Shown here: in pieces, positions 53,053-62,196 of the stretch
How positions within the stretch are numbered: position 1 is the first letter of the stretch
Layout of the letters: each line of letters begins with the position of its first letter
NCBI GenBank assembly: GCA_009801085.1
Contig: VNWV01000015.1
Span: forward strand, 1-64,000
Length of the DNA stretch: 64,000 bases
Direction of reading: 5' to 3'
Origin: Lasiodiplodia sp. COLG20
Taxonomy: Eukaryota > Ascomycota > Dothideomycetes > Botryosphaeriales > Botryosphaeriaceae
Translations under genes and position numbers: made by a program
The notes under the pieces: model-generated
Told to the model about the DNA's origin: nothing
Databases searched by the model: none
Seen by the model: the letters and a program-made list of their open reading frames with translations, nothing else

Positions 53053-54009
53053 ATGGCTGACCGCAGGCCAACGTCATCCTCCAATGACCGCGCACGCCTG
53101 CCGAGCTCCAACCGTGCCGAGAACTCATCTTCATCGACTGTCGGGCCCTCCAACGCTGAGAGTCGCGCTCGCACTCCCGCTTTTCCGATGCCAATGTCCG
53201 CGCCCACACAGGCTTACGCTCCCCAGCCACATCCTGGCAGCCTCGTCAACACGGCCCGCAATCCTGCCCCCACTGGCGCTCCCAACGGTTCCCAGCAACA
53301 GGCCGAAACGGGCGCTTCCTTGATCACAGAGGTCGTCGTTCTCAAGGCCAAGCTCACTGCACTTAAAAAGGACGTCACCAAGCTTAAGGCTAAGAATGAA
53401 AAGCTCAAAACCGAGAACGAAAGGCTCGAGGCTGAGAACGAAGAGCTCAACACTAAGATCGAACTGTACGACGCTGAGAACAACAAGCTTAAGGAGGAGA
53501 AGCGCGTGCTTAAGGCTTTGAACGACACGCTTATGGAAATGGGCACCAAGCTTGAGAAATTGACTGAAAGTCTCCATTGGGAGTACGTTCGTTGCAGCAA
53601 CCTCGTTAGAAAAAAGGAACATGACCTCATGGCCTCCCTAAGCTTAGCCCATGAAGTGCTGGCGGGCTGCTTCGCGGGCGGCTACCACATACCCGGAGGA
53701 CTCCCCCGCCATCTGGTGCCCTCATACAACAAGGCCTTGGAATTGAGCAAGTCGATCCCCAGGATGCTCGGTTTAACCGACAGCAACGCGGAACCCGCGA
53801 AGTCGCCTTCGAACAAGGCCGACTCGGACGCCAACAGTGACAGCGACTACAGCTACAGGAGTCAAAACGACATCGATGTCGATAGTGAGGGTAATGACGG
53901 TAGCGACAGTGGCGGCGACAGCGACGGTGAGAGTGGCAGTGGCAGCGATACCGTGGGGCCTTCCCTTGATGAGCGCGCTGCTGAGGCGCTCGAGCGTGAT
54001 CACGATTAA
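53053..54009 (+). CDS. coiled-coil family copy C, intact
   Basis: One exon of 318 residues from the ATG at 53053 (MADRRPTSSSNDRARLPSSN); the frame runs upstream only to a TTG. A Ser/Pro-rich N-terminus (about 1-90) leads into a coiled coil (about 92-185; KLKAKNEKLKTENERLEAEN). Then comes the shared motif LSLAHEVLAGCFAGGYHIPG and LPRHLVPSYNKALELSKSIP, and an acidic Ser/Asp/Gly tail. It is the only copy of the three without an internal stop, so it is the best reference for the family. No catalytic or DNA-binding motif is seen. Polar composition and acidic tail resemble chaperone-like or chromatin-associated scaffolds, but that is inference. Confidence 0.7.
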   Translation: MADRRPTSSSNDRARLPSSNRAENSSSSTVGPSNAESRARTPAFPMPMSAPTQAYAPQPHPGSLVNTARNPAPTGAPNGSQQQAETGASLITEVVVLKAKLTALKKDVTKLKAKNEKLKTENERLEAENEELNTKIELYDAENNKLKEEKRVLKALNDTLMEMGTKLEKLTESLHWEYVRCSNLVRKKEHDLMASLSLAHEVLAGCFAGGYHIPGGLPRHLVPSYNKALELSKSIPRMLGLTDSNAEPAKSPSNKADSDANSDSDYSYRSQNDIDVDSEGNDGSDSGGDSDGESGSGSDTVGPSLDERAAEALERDHD

Positions 54010-54084
54010 GGGAGGATTGGTATGGAGAACATGGCCGACCGTGTCGCTACTGGAGACTTTGATGGCAGTTTCAAAGAGGAATGG

Positions 54085-54165
54085 TGAGTTCTGTCACTGC
54101 TACATCTCACCTTCTGGCGTTGGTGGTGCGCATTATCATGGTGATACACTCAAATAGCATCTGCA
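54085..54165. repeat. 3'-flank segment shared with copy A
   Basis: Counterpart of the segment after copy A; see the entry at 51035. Confidence 0.7.
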
Positions 54166-55424
54166 ATATCGGGTACATAACCTGCATTGGGAAAAGAAAT
54201 TATTTTCACTGTTGGCTGCTACGGGAATTTTTGGGATGTAGAGGTAGCTTTCTCGATCAAATGACACTATCTGGGCGTTGGACTTTCATACCTATGCGTG
54301 GTTCTATAGCTCCAAAAACAGACTGGAGAACCCTGCTCCATTTTTTTTTACCGCGTGTGAGTTGCAACAGTATGATTCTCAGTCCGATACGCTTATCGGA
54401 CAAACGCGGCCGGCCGGCGGTGAAGTTGTTTGCAGCTCCAAACTTGCGCAAACATCCTGTCCAAAAACAAAGGGAAAGGGCGTTCTGTTAAACGTTGTCC
54501 TAGTTGTTTGGTACCATTTAGCAAATAAATCATGCTAGAAGAAGATAGCAAAGCATGGGCCGAGCGGTCGTCGTTGGAGTGGATGAGGTGAGGCTAGAAT
54601 AGGCTAAAATATACGATTTCCTTCCCCGCGTCGAAGTGCCGATCGTCCACACAGGCCAGGCTGTCTCACCTCCGCGCCTCCGCACTGCACCGCGCACCCG
54701 TCATCCACATTCCTCATCCCGTTAGACTCAGCCCACCACAAACCCGAGGCACCGACAACCTGGGGCATCAAGGCGGGGTAGCGCGCGGCTTTCGATGGCG
54801 CACACCAAGCACTCCGGCCGTCAATCAGGGCGCCGTTGGCCGCCAATCAACGCTGACAAAGCCGTCATCAAGCTTCCTGCCCCAGACGCATAAGCAAGCC
54901 CCGGGAGAGTTCGGAGCTTTCGGATGATGCACCACCGCCGTCCGCGCCACCGTGACGACAACACACGCGGCGGCTCACACAAGTGGACCCGTCCGTGGAA
55001 TCTCGCCCGTCCCCTCACCCGAACCCTTTGCAGATCCCCCAGGCCGTCCCCAGGCATTTTTCTTGATATCGCCGCCGCTGTTCGACTATCGCCGGCGCCG
55101 TCACCTCTGGATTAGTATCAAGGGCCCGCTGTGGCTTGCCCTCCCCGCAAACCATGGTCCCGGCATTGGGCGCTTTGCGGGATTCCCGTGCATGGCCACC
55201 ACGTTCGCGACTCTGCTTTGCTCCGTCTCCTCCCTATCAATGAAGGTGGCTAAATGAGGACCATCTCCGGGATACAAAATGCGGGTCTTCCCCAGATTCT
55301 ATTCTCTTCTTCCCCACAGTTCCACTCTGCTCGTCGGCTGTTCCCAGCTGTCTCCAGTTTTTCCCATCTCTAGATCCTTGCTTACTCGGAGTCGTGATCC
55401 GCCGCTCGGGTCAGCTCTTCCGAC
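54166..55424. other. intergenic, no supported gene
   Basis: The frame at 54278-54538 starts without ATG support. The GC-rich part (54600-55260) has several overlapping frames and no motif. The aquaporin promoter and a pyrimidine-rich leader end the stretch. Confidence 0.4.
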
Positions 55425-56725
55425 ATGAGTGACGCCGGCCTGCACCGACTCCAGACGCTGGAGGTAGGCGCCACAGATGCCGTCCAGAAGCACTACGCCC
55501 GCCGCATCGTCGAGCGGCGCGCCGTCTCGGAGAAAAAGCTCGAGTTCGAGCGAGCTAGGCCGCGATGGTTGAGAGAAATGGCCGCGGAGGCAACCGGCGT
55601 CTTCTTCTATGGTACACGACCAGCCGTGACCTCACCCAAGAAGAAAACTCTCCTCATCATACCACAGTCTACCCCGGAATCGCGTCCACAGCGTCCTTCT
55701 TCCTGAACGGCGCTGAGCCCGCCTTCGGCTCCATTCTCCAGATCGGCTTCGCATACGCCTTCGGCATCGCCTTCGCCATTATCACTTGCGCCTCAACGTC
55801 CGGCGGCCACTTCAACCCGGTACGTCCCCCCAGGCTTTCCCACCACTGCACAGAAGCCCGCCGTTTTCTGACAAACCGGTCTCTTCTTCCACAGGCCATC
55901 ACCATCTGCTTCGCCATCTGGCAAGACTTCCCCTGGAAAAAAGTGCCGACCTACATCTTCGCCCAGATCTTCGGCGCCTTCATGGCCGGCCTGGTCCTGA
56001 TGGGCCAGTACCACGAGCAGCTCGCCGCCTTCAACGCCGCCTCCCTCGCCAAGACCGGCTCCGCCGTCTACAACGGCGGAGCCGCCAGCGTGCTCTGCAC
56101 CTTCCCCGGCGAGACCCAGCACAACCTCGGATACCTGTTTCTGATCGAGTTCTTCGTCGACAGCTACATAGTAAGCTCCTCCTCCTCCTCTCCCCCCGCC
56201 CGGAATCCCGCCGCCCCACCGCCGCTGACCCGCAGTCCCCAACAGGGCATAGTAATCTGGTCCGCCCTCGACCCGGCGAACCCGTTCATCGCCCCCGCCT
56301 CCGCGCCCTTCGTCATCGGCCTCGCGTACGGCGCCATGGTCTGGGGCTTCGCCTCCATCTCCATCTCGACCAACCTCGCCCGCGACCTCGGCACGCGCGT
56401 CGTCGCCGCCATCTTCTTCGGCGGCGAGGCGTTCTCGTACCGCAGCTACTGCTGGATCGCGATTCTGGTGAATGTGCCTGCTACGTTCTTTGCGACGTGC
56501 TGTTATGAGCTCGTGTTGAGGGATAGCCTCGCGAAGTTGGGGACGGGGAGGGCGGTGCATGAGGGCGGGGATGAGGGGTTGCAGCGGCATTTAAGTAGGG
56601 TCGGGATGGCGGAGATGGGGATGGGGGAGAGTGGGAGTTGGGTTGGGGTGCTGGAGGGGAAGAGGGGGAGTGGGGGGTCTGCGGAGGGGAATGGGGTGGG
56701 GGTTGTCATGAAGGAGGAGGTTTGA
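55425..56725 (+). CDS. aquaporin / major intrinsic protein
   Basis: Four exons: 55425-55611, 55668-55819, 55895-56170, 56246-56725, giving 364 residues. The start ATG opens a charged cytosolic N-terminus of about 55 residues. Six membrane helices follow. The first pore motif, SGGHFNPA, is split by an intron between Pro113 and Ala114. The second is N248-L-A-R-D (STNLARDLG), where classical channels have NPARD. Fungal MIPs move water, glycerol or other small solutes across the plasma or vacuolar membrane. Replacement of Pro by Leu in the second box changes the pore loop and is known in some fungal branches. The C-terminal tail (about 60 residues) is Gly- and Met-rich and probably cytosolic. The three introns are 56-75 bases with normal borders. 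Confidence 0.9.
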
Positions 56726-57199
56726 GGGGGGTAGTAGGTGTTTGGAATTGGGGCGGTGGAGAAGGGTTGTGCGTTTTGTTGTGGCTTCGAACATCGCGTT
56801 AGAAGAGATCCATCGGCGGAAGTATAGGGTATTGGGCGAGCAGCGTATAAATATATTTTGCAACGGGAGATGAAAACGAGATGGTTTTGTCTGCACTGGA
56901 TGAGTGGCATGAGGACTAAGTAGGCGGCTAACCGAGTCGTGCCTTTATACCCTGCTCAGGTAGCTAAGCTAACTACGGTGCTGCTATAGTACATTGTGCA
57001 ACAGGATTACGTTTACACATTCAAAATGCTTTCTCGACGCTAGATGAGAACAACACCTGTAGTTGGGTGGCATCACAGGGTGTCGTGAAGACGAGAAAAT
57101 CTGAAGCCTTGTTCATATAAGGCAGCGCTGCCGACACTGCAGAATGCTATGACGGTGCGATCTTCTTTTCAGCTGTTGTGCATCTCCCACATGTCTACA
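56726..57199. other. intergenic, no supported gene
   Basis: Aquaporin 3' flank. No frame or site is supported. Confidence 0.4.
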
Positions 57200-57700
57200 T
57201 TGCCCTGATTTCGCCGGCGGGGTTTATCGTCGGGTAGTTGCGGCGTTCGGGGGTGCTAGAAGGCGCGCGCACTCTGCTTTCTTTTTTTTTTCTTGCGCCC
57301 ACTGGGCAAGACCAGGCGCTTGATAGCCAGATCGCACGGCAAATGCGCCCCCCCCGCCCACTTCCTCCTCTGAGACAGCTTGGCCGCTCGCTGGGCGGCT
57401 TCGGCGTCCCGAAAGCCGGTCCTCCGGCCGTCTGTGAAAGCGCTCGGCATCGAGCCGAAGGTTGGACGGGCGTAAGCCTGGAACGACAAGCTCTTGGGAC
57501 ACCTTCTCCAGGAAGTTGAGCTGCATCTCCGCCTTGGTGCTGTCGAAGAGGCTGATCCAATTCTTGCGTGCATAATTCTAAGCGATATCGAGAGGTAGAA
57601 ACTCTAGCTAGCGGGGCAGAAGCTCCTCTGTCTCGACATGCCAACCGACTAACATGTTGGTGCCGACGGTGAATGTGGCATGTAGGGTGTAAGGGGGAAG
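57200..57700 (-). pseudogene. RIP-type gene relic
   Basis: The minus frame reads TFTVGTNMLVGWHVETEELL, then PR*LEFLPLDIA*NYARKNW and FDSTKAEMQLNFLEKVSQEL. Both breaks are TAG, where Gln fits. Further on the text continues in shifted frames with a basic Lys-rich end. Not recognised. Confidence 0.4.
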
Positions 57701-57753
57701 CTTTAGGGAGCTAGCGAGTAGGAGGAGAGACGCATGAGGAGCATCTTTGCGGA

Positions 57754-57767
57754 GGGGGGGGGGGGGG
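57754..57767. repeat. G14 homopolymer
   Basis: Fourteen consecutive G lie in a G-rich tract (57751-57800), a likely sequencing and replication slip site. Confidence 0.8.
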
Positions 57768-57879
57768 TTGAGGGGTGCGGGGGTTGGGGGGGACGGTGCG
57801 GTGGGCTGGAAGTGACAGCGGTTGGGGGTTGAAATAAATGTGGAAGTAAAAGACAACGAGCGAGGAATATGGGGAAGGC

Positions 57880-58380
57880 TTAAGCGTGATGTGTAAGCTG
57901 ACTGAGCCATTGGTCACGGACCCGATCTGATTGCCACGCTGAGAAGAAAACGATCAGCTCCGTGTAGCGGCGAGCTTCGAATAAGTAGGGCTCGCCCAAC
58001 TGCGGAAAGACGGTCACGTTGCAAGAGGAAAACAATCGTACCTGGGCAGTTGTAAAGAGTAATCCAGATAAGCTGGATGTAGGACGTAGGATTCGACTAC
58101 GTGAATGGTCCGTAACAATCTGTGGTCGTGGGATAAATTTCCCATCGGAAACACCATCCCACGTTGATTGGAAAACCTTCAGGACAACACAGCTGTTCAG
58201 TCGTAGGCAGCGCAAAATATATTGATGCGAGATGGCCTGAAGTGATTCCAACGATGGCGGAAACACAAGCAATTCACGCTACAGCCGCTCGTTGGCAGCT
58301 TGGCTAGCAGAATGACGCAAAATAAAGGAAGCAAGCTCGGGTATATATTTCTAACGACTAGGGCTAAAGAGCGACAGAAA
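57880..58380 (-). pseudogene. RIP-type gene relic
   Basis: One minus frame is readable from about 58375 to a TAA at 57880. It has TAG breaks only (SPSR*KYIPEL, NERL*RELLVF). Stretches such as FPPSLESLQAISHQYILRCL and RYTELIVFFSAWQSDRVRDQ look protein-like. The family is not recognised. It may belong to the same former gene as the relic at 57200-57700. Confidence 0.45.
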
Positions 58381-58438
58381 ATAGGGAAAAGGAAACTTAT
58401 CATGCTACACCCGCCTTCCTCTTAGTACCGTAGCCTTT

Positions 58439-59204
58439 CTATTTAGTATAGTAGTATCCACTCTCGAGACCCTGCTTCCCGGCGGCCTTAAGAGTAAGGT
58501 ATGTAATATTGCTACTATGCTTGTAAGAGTAATAAATGCCGCCGGCGTAGTTGTGGGCGCTAGCGTTCTCGAATCCCTTCGTCTTAAAGTATCCGCCCGC
58601 CTGGATGCCCTTTCTCCGGTTGGTGTAGCACTTAGTATCGGCCGCGCTAGCAGCGGGCTTTATAATAGGGTTGCTAGTGCTGTCGGCGATCTCGGGCAGT
58701 ATAAGGACGGCGATTGACGGAGTAGGGTCCGCGGTAGCGATCTCGGTAATAGGCTACTACTGTCGTTCGGCGTTAAGTCCTTAGAATCGGGCAAGGTCCG
58801 GCTACTTGTAGAACTGAGCGTTACAGACATAGTAAGCACGGCTAACAGCTTCGGATATATCTTTATTGATAGCGCCGGTTTCGACAAGCTCGTAGATGCG
58901 TTCGATAAACTATGCGACTTCGGGACTGGAGTCTTCGAGCTATAGGTGAGGAGCACTTGTTAGCTGCGGCTATTGCTAAGGTGAGGTATAATAAGGCTGG
59001 ACTTACGTGGATGTAGGCGAAGTTGATAAGGGTCGGGGGATTAGTGTGTTTAAGCCGCGTGTAGACCAGCTAGTTGTTTTAGCCGTCGTGGTCGTCTTGG
59101 AGCTAGAGGGTGAGTTCGGTGCGGACTTTAGTATAGTGGCAGTCTGTCGTCTGTAATTTGATGAGTGGGGTGCCTTATATATGTATTTGCGTGGTGCGGA
59201 ACAT
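58439..59204 (-). pseudogene. RIP-type pseudogene with nine premature stops
   Basis: Two exons can be fixed exactly: 59204-59007 (66 codons) and 58939-58439 (167 codons). The 67-base intron is intact (GTAAGT, GCTAAC, CTATAG). The frame is kept throughout, yet carries four stops in exon 1 and five in exon 2. Six are TAG and three TAA, none TGA. Readable parts are MFRTTQIHI, LVYTRLKHTNPPTLINFAYI, FIERIYELVETGAINKDISE and FKTKGFENASAHNYAGGIYY. No indel is needed. The family is not recognised. This is the clearest RIP footprint in the window. Confidence 0.7.
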
Positions 59205-60598
59205 GGAGTAGCTCGTACGTAATGGGGATTATTAGTCCACTCTCTATACCGCTTTGTCTCGCTGGAAGCCATGTCGGGTTGCTTGTGCCGGGTTAGTAGT
59301 GAAACTAGGTCGAGGAATATCGGAATGGCTGGGGTCGGTATGCGGGTGCGGTGGTATACTTATGAGGGTGAGATTAAAGGTACTTTAAAAAACTGAGGTG
59401 GTAGTTGTCTTGGAGAGCCGAGCGGCAAGGCAACTGTGTAGTAGCCCTGTTTCTTTTCGCGTATGGGTTGGTTATGCGGCGGTGAGACGGATGGGGAAAT
59501 TGCTATTAGCGGTGACTTCTCCGGTAAGATTCCCCGAGCGCATGCCACCCCTCTAGTGTTACGATGACGAGTGCGGGGAAGCTTGAATGCCGGCCCTAGA
59601 CCTCTTGTACTTGCGCCCTAGTCTATACATCTGTGTCTTAATCCGTGCACGACATGGTGCTATCTGAGGAAATTACGGTGGTCGAAGGGTTTCTGTAGAC
59701 TCGTAGACGGCAATGACCAAAAGGTTACCACGGAAAACGCATTTAGCTGTAGCGAGAAACTGCTTCGGTTAGCGGCAAGCACCTACCACCCAGTATAAGT
59801 ACTAAGGAGTTTCTCGATTTTCGCCTAGTCTAATGAAGTGACCTGACAGCAAGGGTGTCGGCGACCGGAGGCAACAGACGCATAGGACCGCCGAGGGCCG
59901 CCAGAGCCGCGAGAGCCAGCAGACGTACTAGTAGCGAATAGTAGATGCAGAGCGACGAAATGCGAGCGATGGGCTGCGGGCGATAGAGACGGCGAAAGGC
60001 GGATGTAGGTAGGCGGGCCTGGAAATGTTGAATTCGAAAACCTCTTGTTTCGTGCGCTGGCGACGACTTCGATCGCCATATTCGACAGCTGCTTAAATCC
60101 TGGCTTTTCTGAGCGTGTTTAGAATGCATGTCACTCTGGCGCTTGGGCATTTGCGGGTCGGCGAAAATTTCGATGTGCCTATTTACTTAGCCGGGTGCGT
60201 CGCGAGATGGAGAGGTACCTGATAATTCGTTATCTCGCGCATGATTGGCTCTAGCAGCGCGCTAGCTAGCCCGCTGCTGCCCTATTCTTACCTGCTAATG
60301 TCGACAACATCGTAGTCGCCACACTAGGTATCGGAGGTTCGACGTAAAGTGCCGCGACGCCCGCCGTAGGCACCCACCCAGGTTCCTTCCTCCTGCCTCG
60401 GGCAACGCCCGCCAACCTACCTACCACCCACCGCCATCGCGCAAGAAGTGACAACCTCGAGAGCGGCGACCGAGCGTCGAAACTTCGGATACCAGTTTAT
60501 GCACAGACCTCCGCGGCCTAGGCTAATTGGTCGACACAATCGCTCTCACTTCAACTGCTGAGCACCTATCACCACTCGACTGCCGCGCCACCGAGGAG
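59205..60598. other. intergenic, no supported gene
   Basis: Decayed AT-rich flank up to about 59900, then sequence of normal composition. Frames at 59825-60150 (minus) lack motifs. Confidence 0.35.
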
Positions 60599-62196
60599 AT
60601 GGTAATACCTCGAGTGCTCCCTCTTCTTCCTCACCACTCACGGCACAGCGGACGGCGCGCTGGACCGGCGGATCTGAGAGATTGTGCACGACACTGGGCG
60701 GCCGTGTCTACCCGCTCGACGACCTGCCGCGAGCAAGCCGCCGCCACCATGATGGAAACCGCCTATGATGGGCTCGGCCGCTACGACAATGACGACTGTT
60801 GCTCCACCGTCGAAGGCGACGACGACGACATGTCGGAGCGCCCGAGCAAGATACCGCGCAAGAACGGCGGCACCGTCAAGGACATGAGGGACGTCCACGA
60901 CACCTACTTCACCACCATAACCAAGGCGTGCGAAGCGCTTGGCGGTGAACTCGAGGAGCTCTTAGAGAAGCTCGTGGATATCAAGACAAGCGAAGCCCTC
61001 GTCCCCCGCGCGATGAAAGTATGTCATCCTCACCTTTGAATACGCCTTTATCTGCTCACAACGGCCACCAGGCGTACATCGAGAAGAGCGACCTCAAGGA
61101 TCAGGTCCGCGACCACCACTACGAGGCCGAGCCAGCCATTACCGATGCCAAAGCCCGCCAGGGCGCGCCAGAGGACCGGAAGACCGACGATGGACGTGGA
61201 CTAGGCGAAACGAAAAGCGATTTCGACTTCATAGAGAAAATTGTGGGGTGGACGCTCCAATGCAAGCATTTTGTCGGCGTCCACGAGGACTTTTGGAATT
61301 TACATGGTACACAAAAAGGTTTTGGATGAGGTTGCGAGATGTAGGAAGGGTGTTGCGGTGTATTCGATGTATGTCTCCCAGTTGTACTTCCCGCTGTTGT
61401 TGGCTGTGCTAATACACCCCGCCCCTCCCGCAGCAGGAGCGTTGAGATCGAACCGTCGATATTCTTGTATGCGCCTGCATATACGGTTGCTGAGGAGGAG
61501 ACGGCTAACACGCATATCGACTTCGGCGTGGTCTTGGAACCGTCTGGCGAGCTGCAGAAAAGTATCAAGACAGCTGGAAGAGTCGACAGGGATCGGAACA
61601 ACGGGGTCGTCGAAGTGGCCACCGCCAGCCCGACCTACTACAATCCGCTATGTCAGAATCCGATATTCGTACCGGTAGAGACGAGGGCGGTCGATGGCGG
61701 CCACGCGGACGGCAAATTGCAGCTGGTCAAATGGTCCAAGGCGATCATTGGTAAACTTAGGAGTATGAAGGACAGCGCCGTCGCAGAGCGCACGTCCAAG
61801 ATGATTGAGAAGGAGATTGAAGAGGCTAAGAAGAAGATTGAGGAGGCTACGAAGATGACTGGGAAGGCCGCTGAGGAGAGTGGTGAGAAGGCTAGTGGAA
61901 ACGGGTCCACACCTACCGAGAACTCCACCCAGGACGACATCCATAAGTCGAAGTCTTACAGCTCCGAGCTCCCCGTTTGCGTCGGAATCCTCATACAAGC
62001 CGAAAAGTGGGAAGCCATGTTCTTGAAGATGCGCGATGATGGAGAGTGGACTTTGGTGAGCGGCGTCGACATCGGAGGAACGTCGAGGTTCGTGGACTTC
62101 TGCAGGCTTCTTAAGTGCCTGGACCTGATCTACGAGAGCAGGGAAAGGGCCTTCTCTGACTTCTATATGGCGTTGGGTCAGATTCTCGCTGTGTAG
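60599..62196 (+). CDS. charged coiled-coil protein with an apparent frameshift
   Basis: Proposed exons are 60599-61018, 61072-61368 and 61437-62196. The first (ATG at 60599, or at 60751 MMETAYDGLGRYDNDD) is acidic, then helical (FTTITKACEALGGELEELLE). GTATGT and CACCAG define intron 1. Exon 2 reads AYIEKSDLKDQVRDHHYEAE to HEDFWNLHGT in one frame. From about 61304 the coding text moves one frame on (MVHKKVLDEVARCRKGVAVY). Intron 2 (GTATGT, GCTAAT, CAG) and exon 3 fit that second frame: SVEIEPSIFLYAPAYTVAEE, a Lys/Glu coiled coil near 61795-61880 and SGVDIGGTSRFVDFCRLLKC at the end. The slip is near ACAAAAAGGTTTT, so a base-calling error or a real mutation is possible. No family is recognised. 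Confidence 0.45.

Noticed and set aside
55793..56590. Frames on both strands over the aquaporin
   Set aside because: Arg/Gly-rich shadows of the spliced channel gene.
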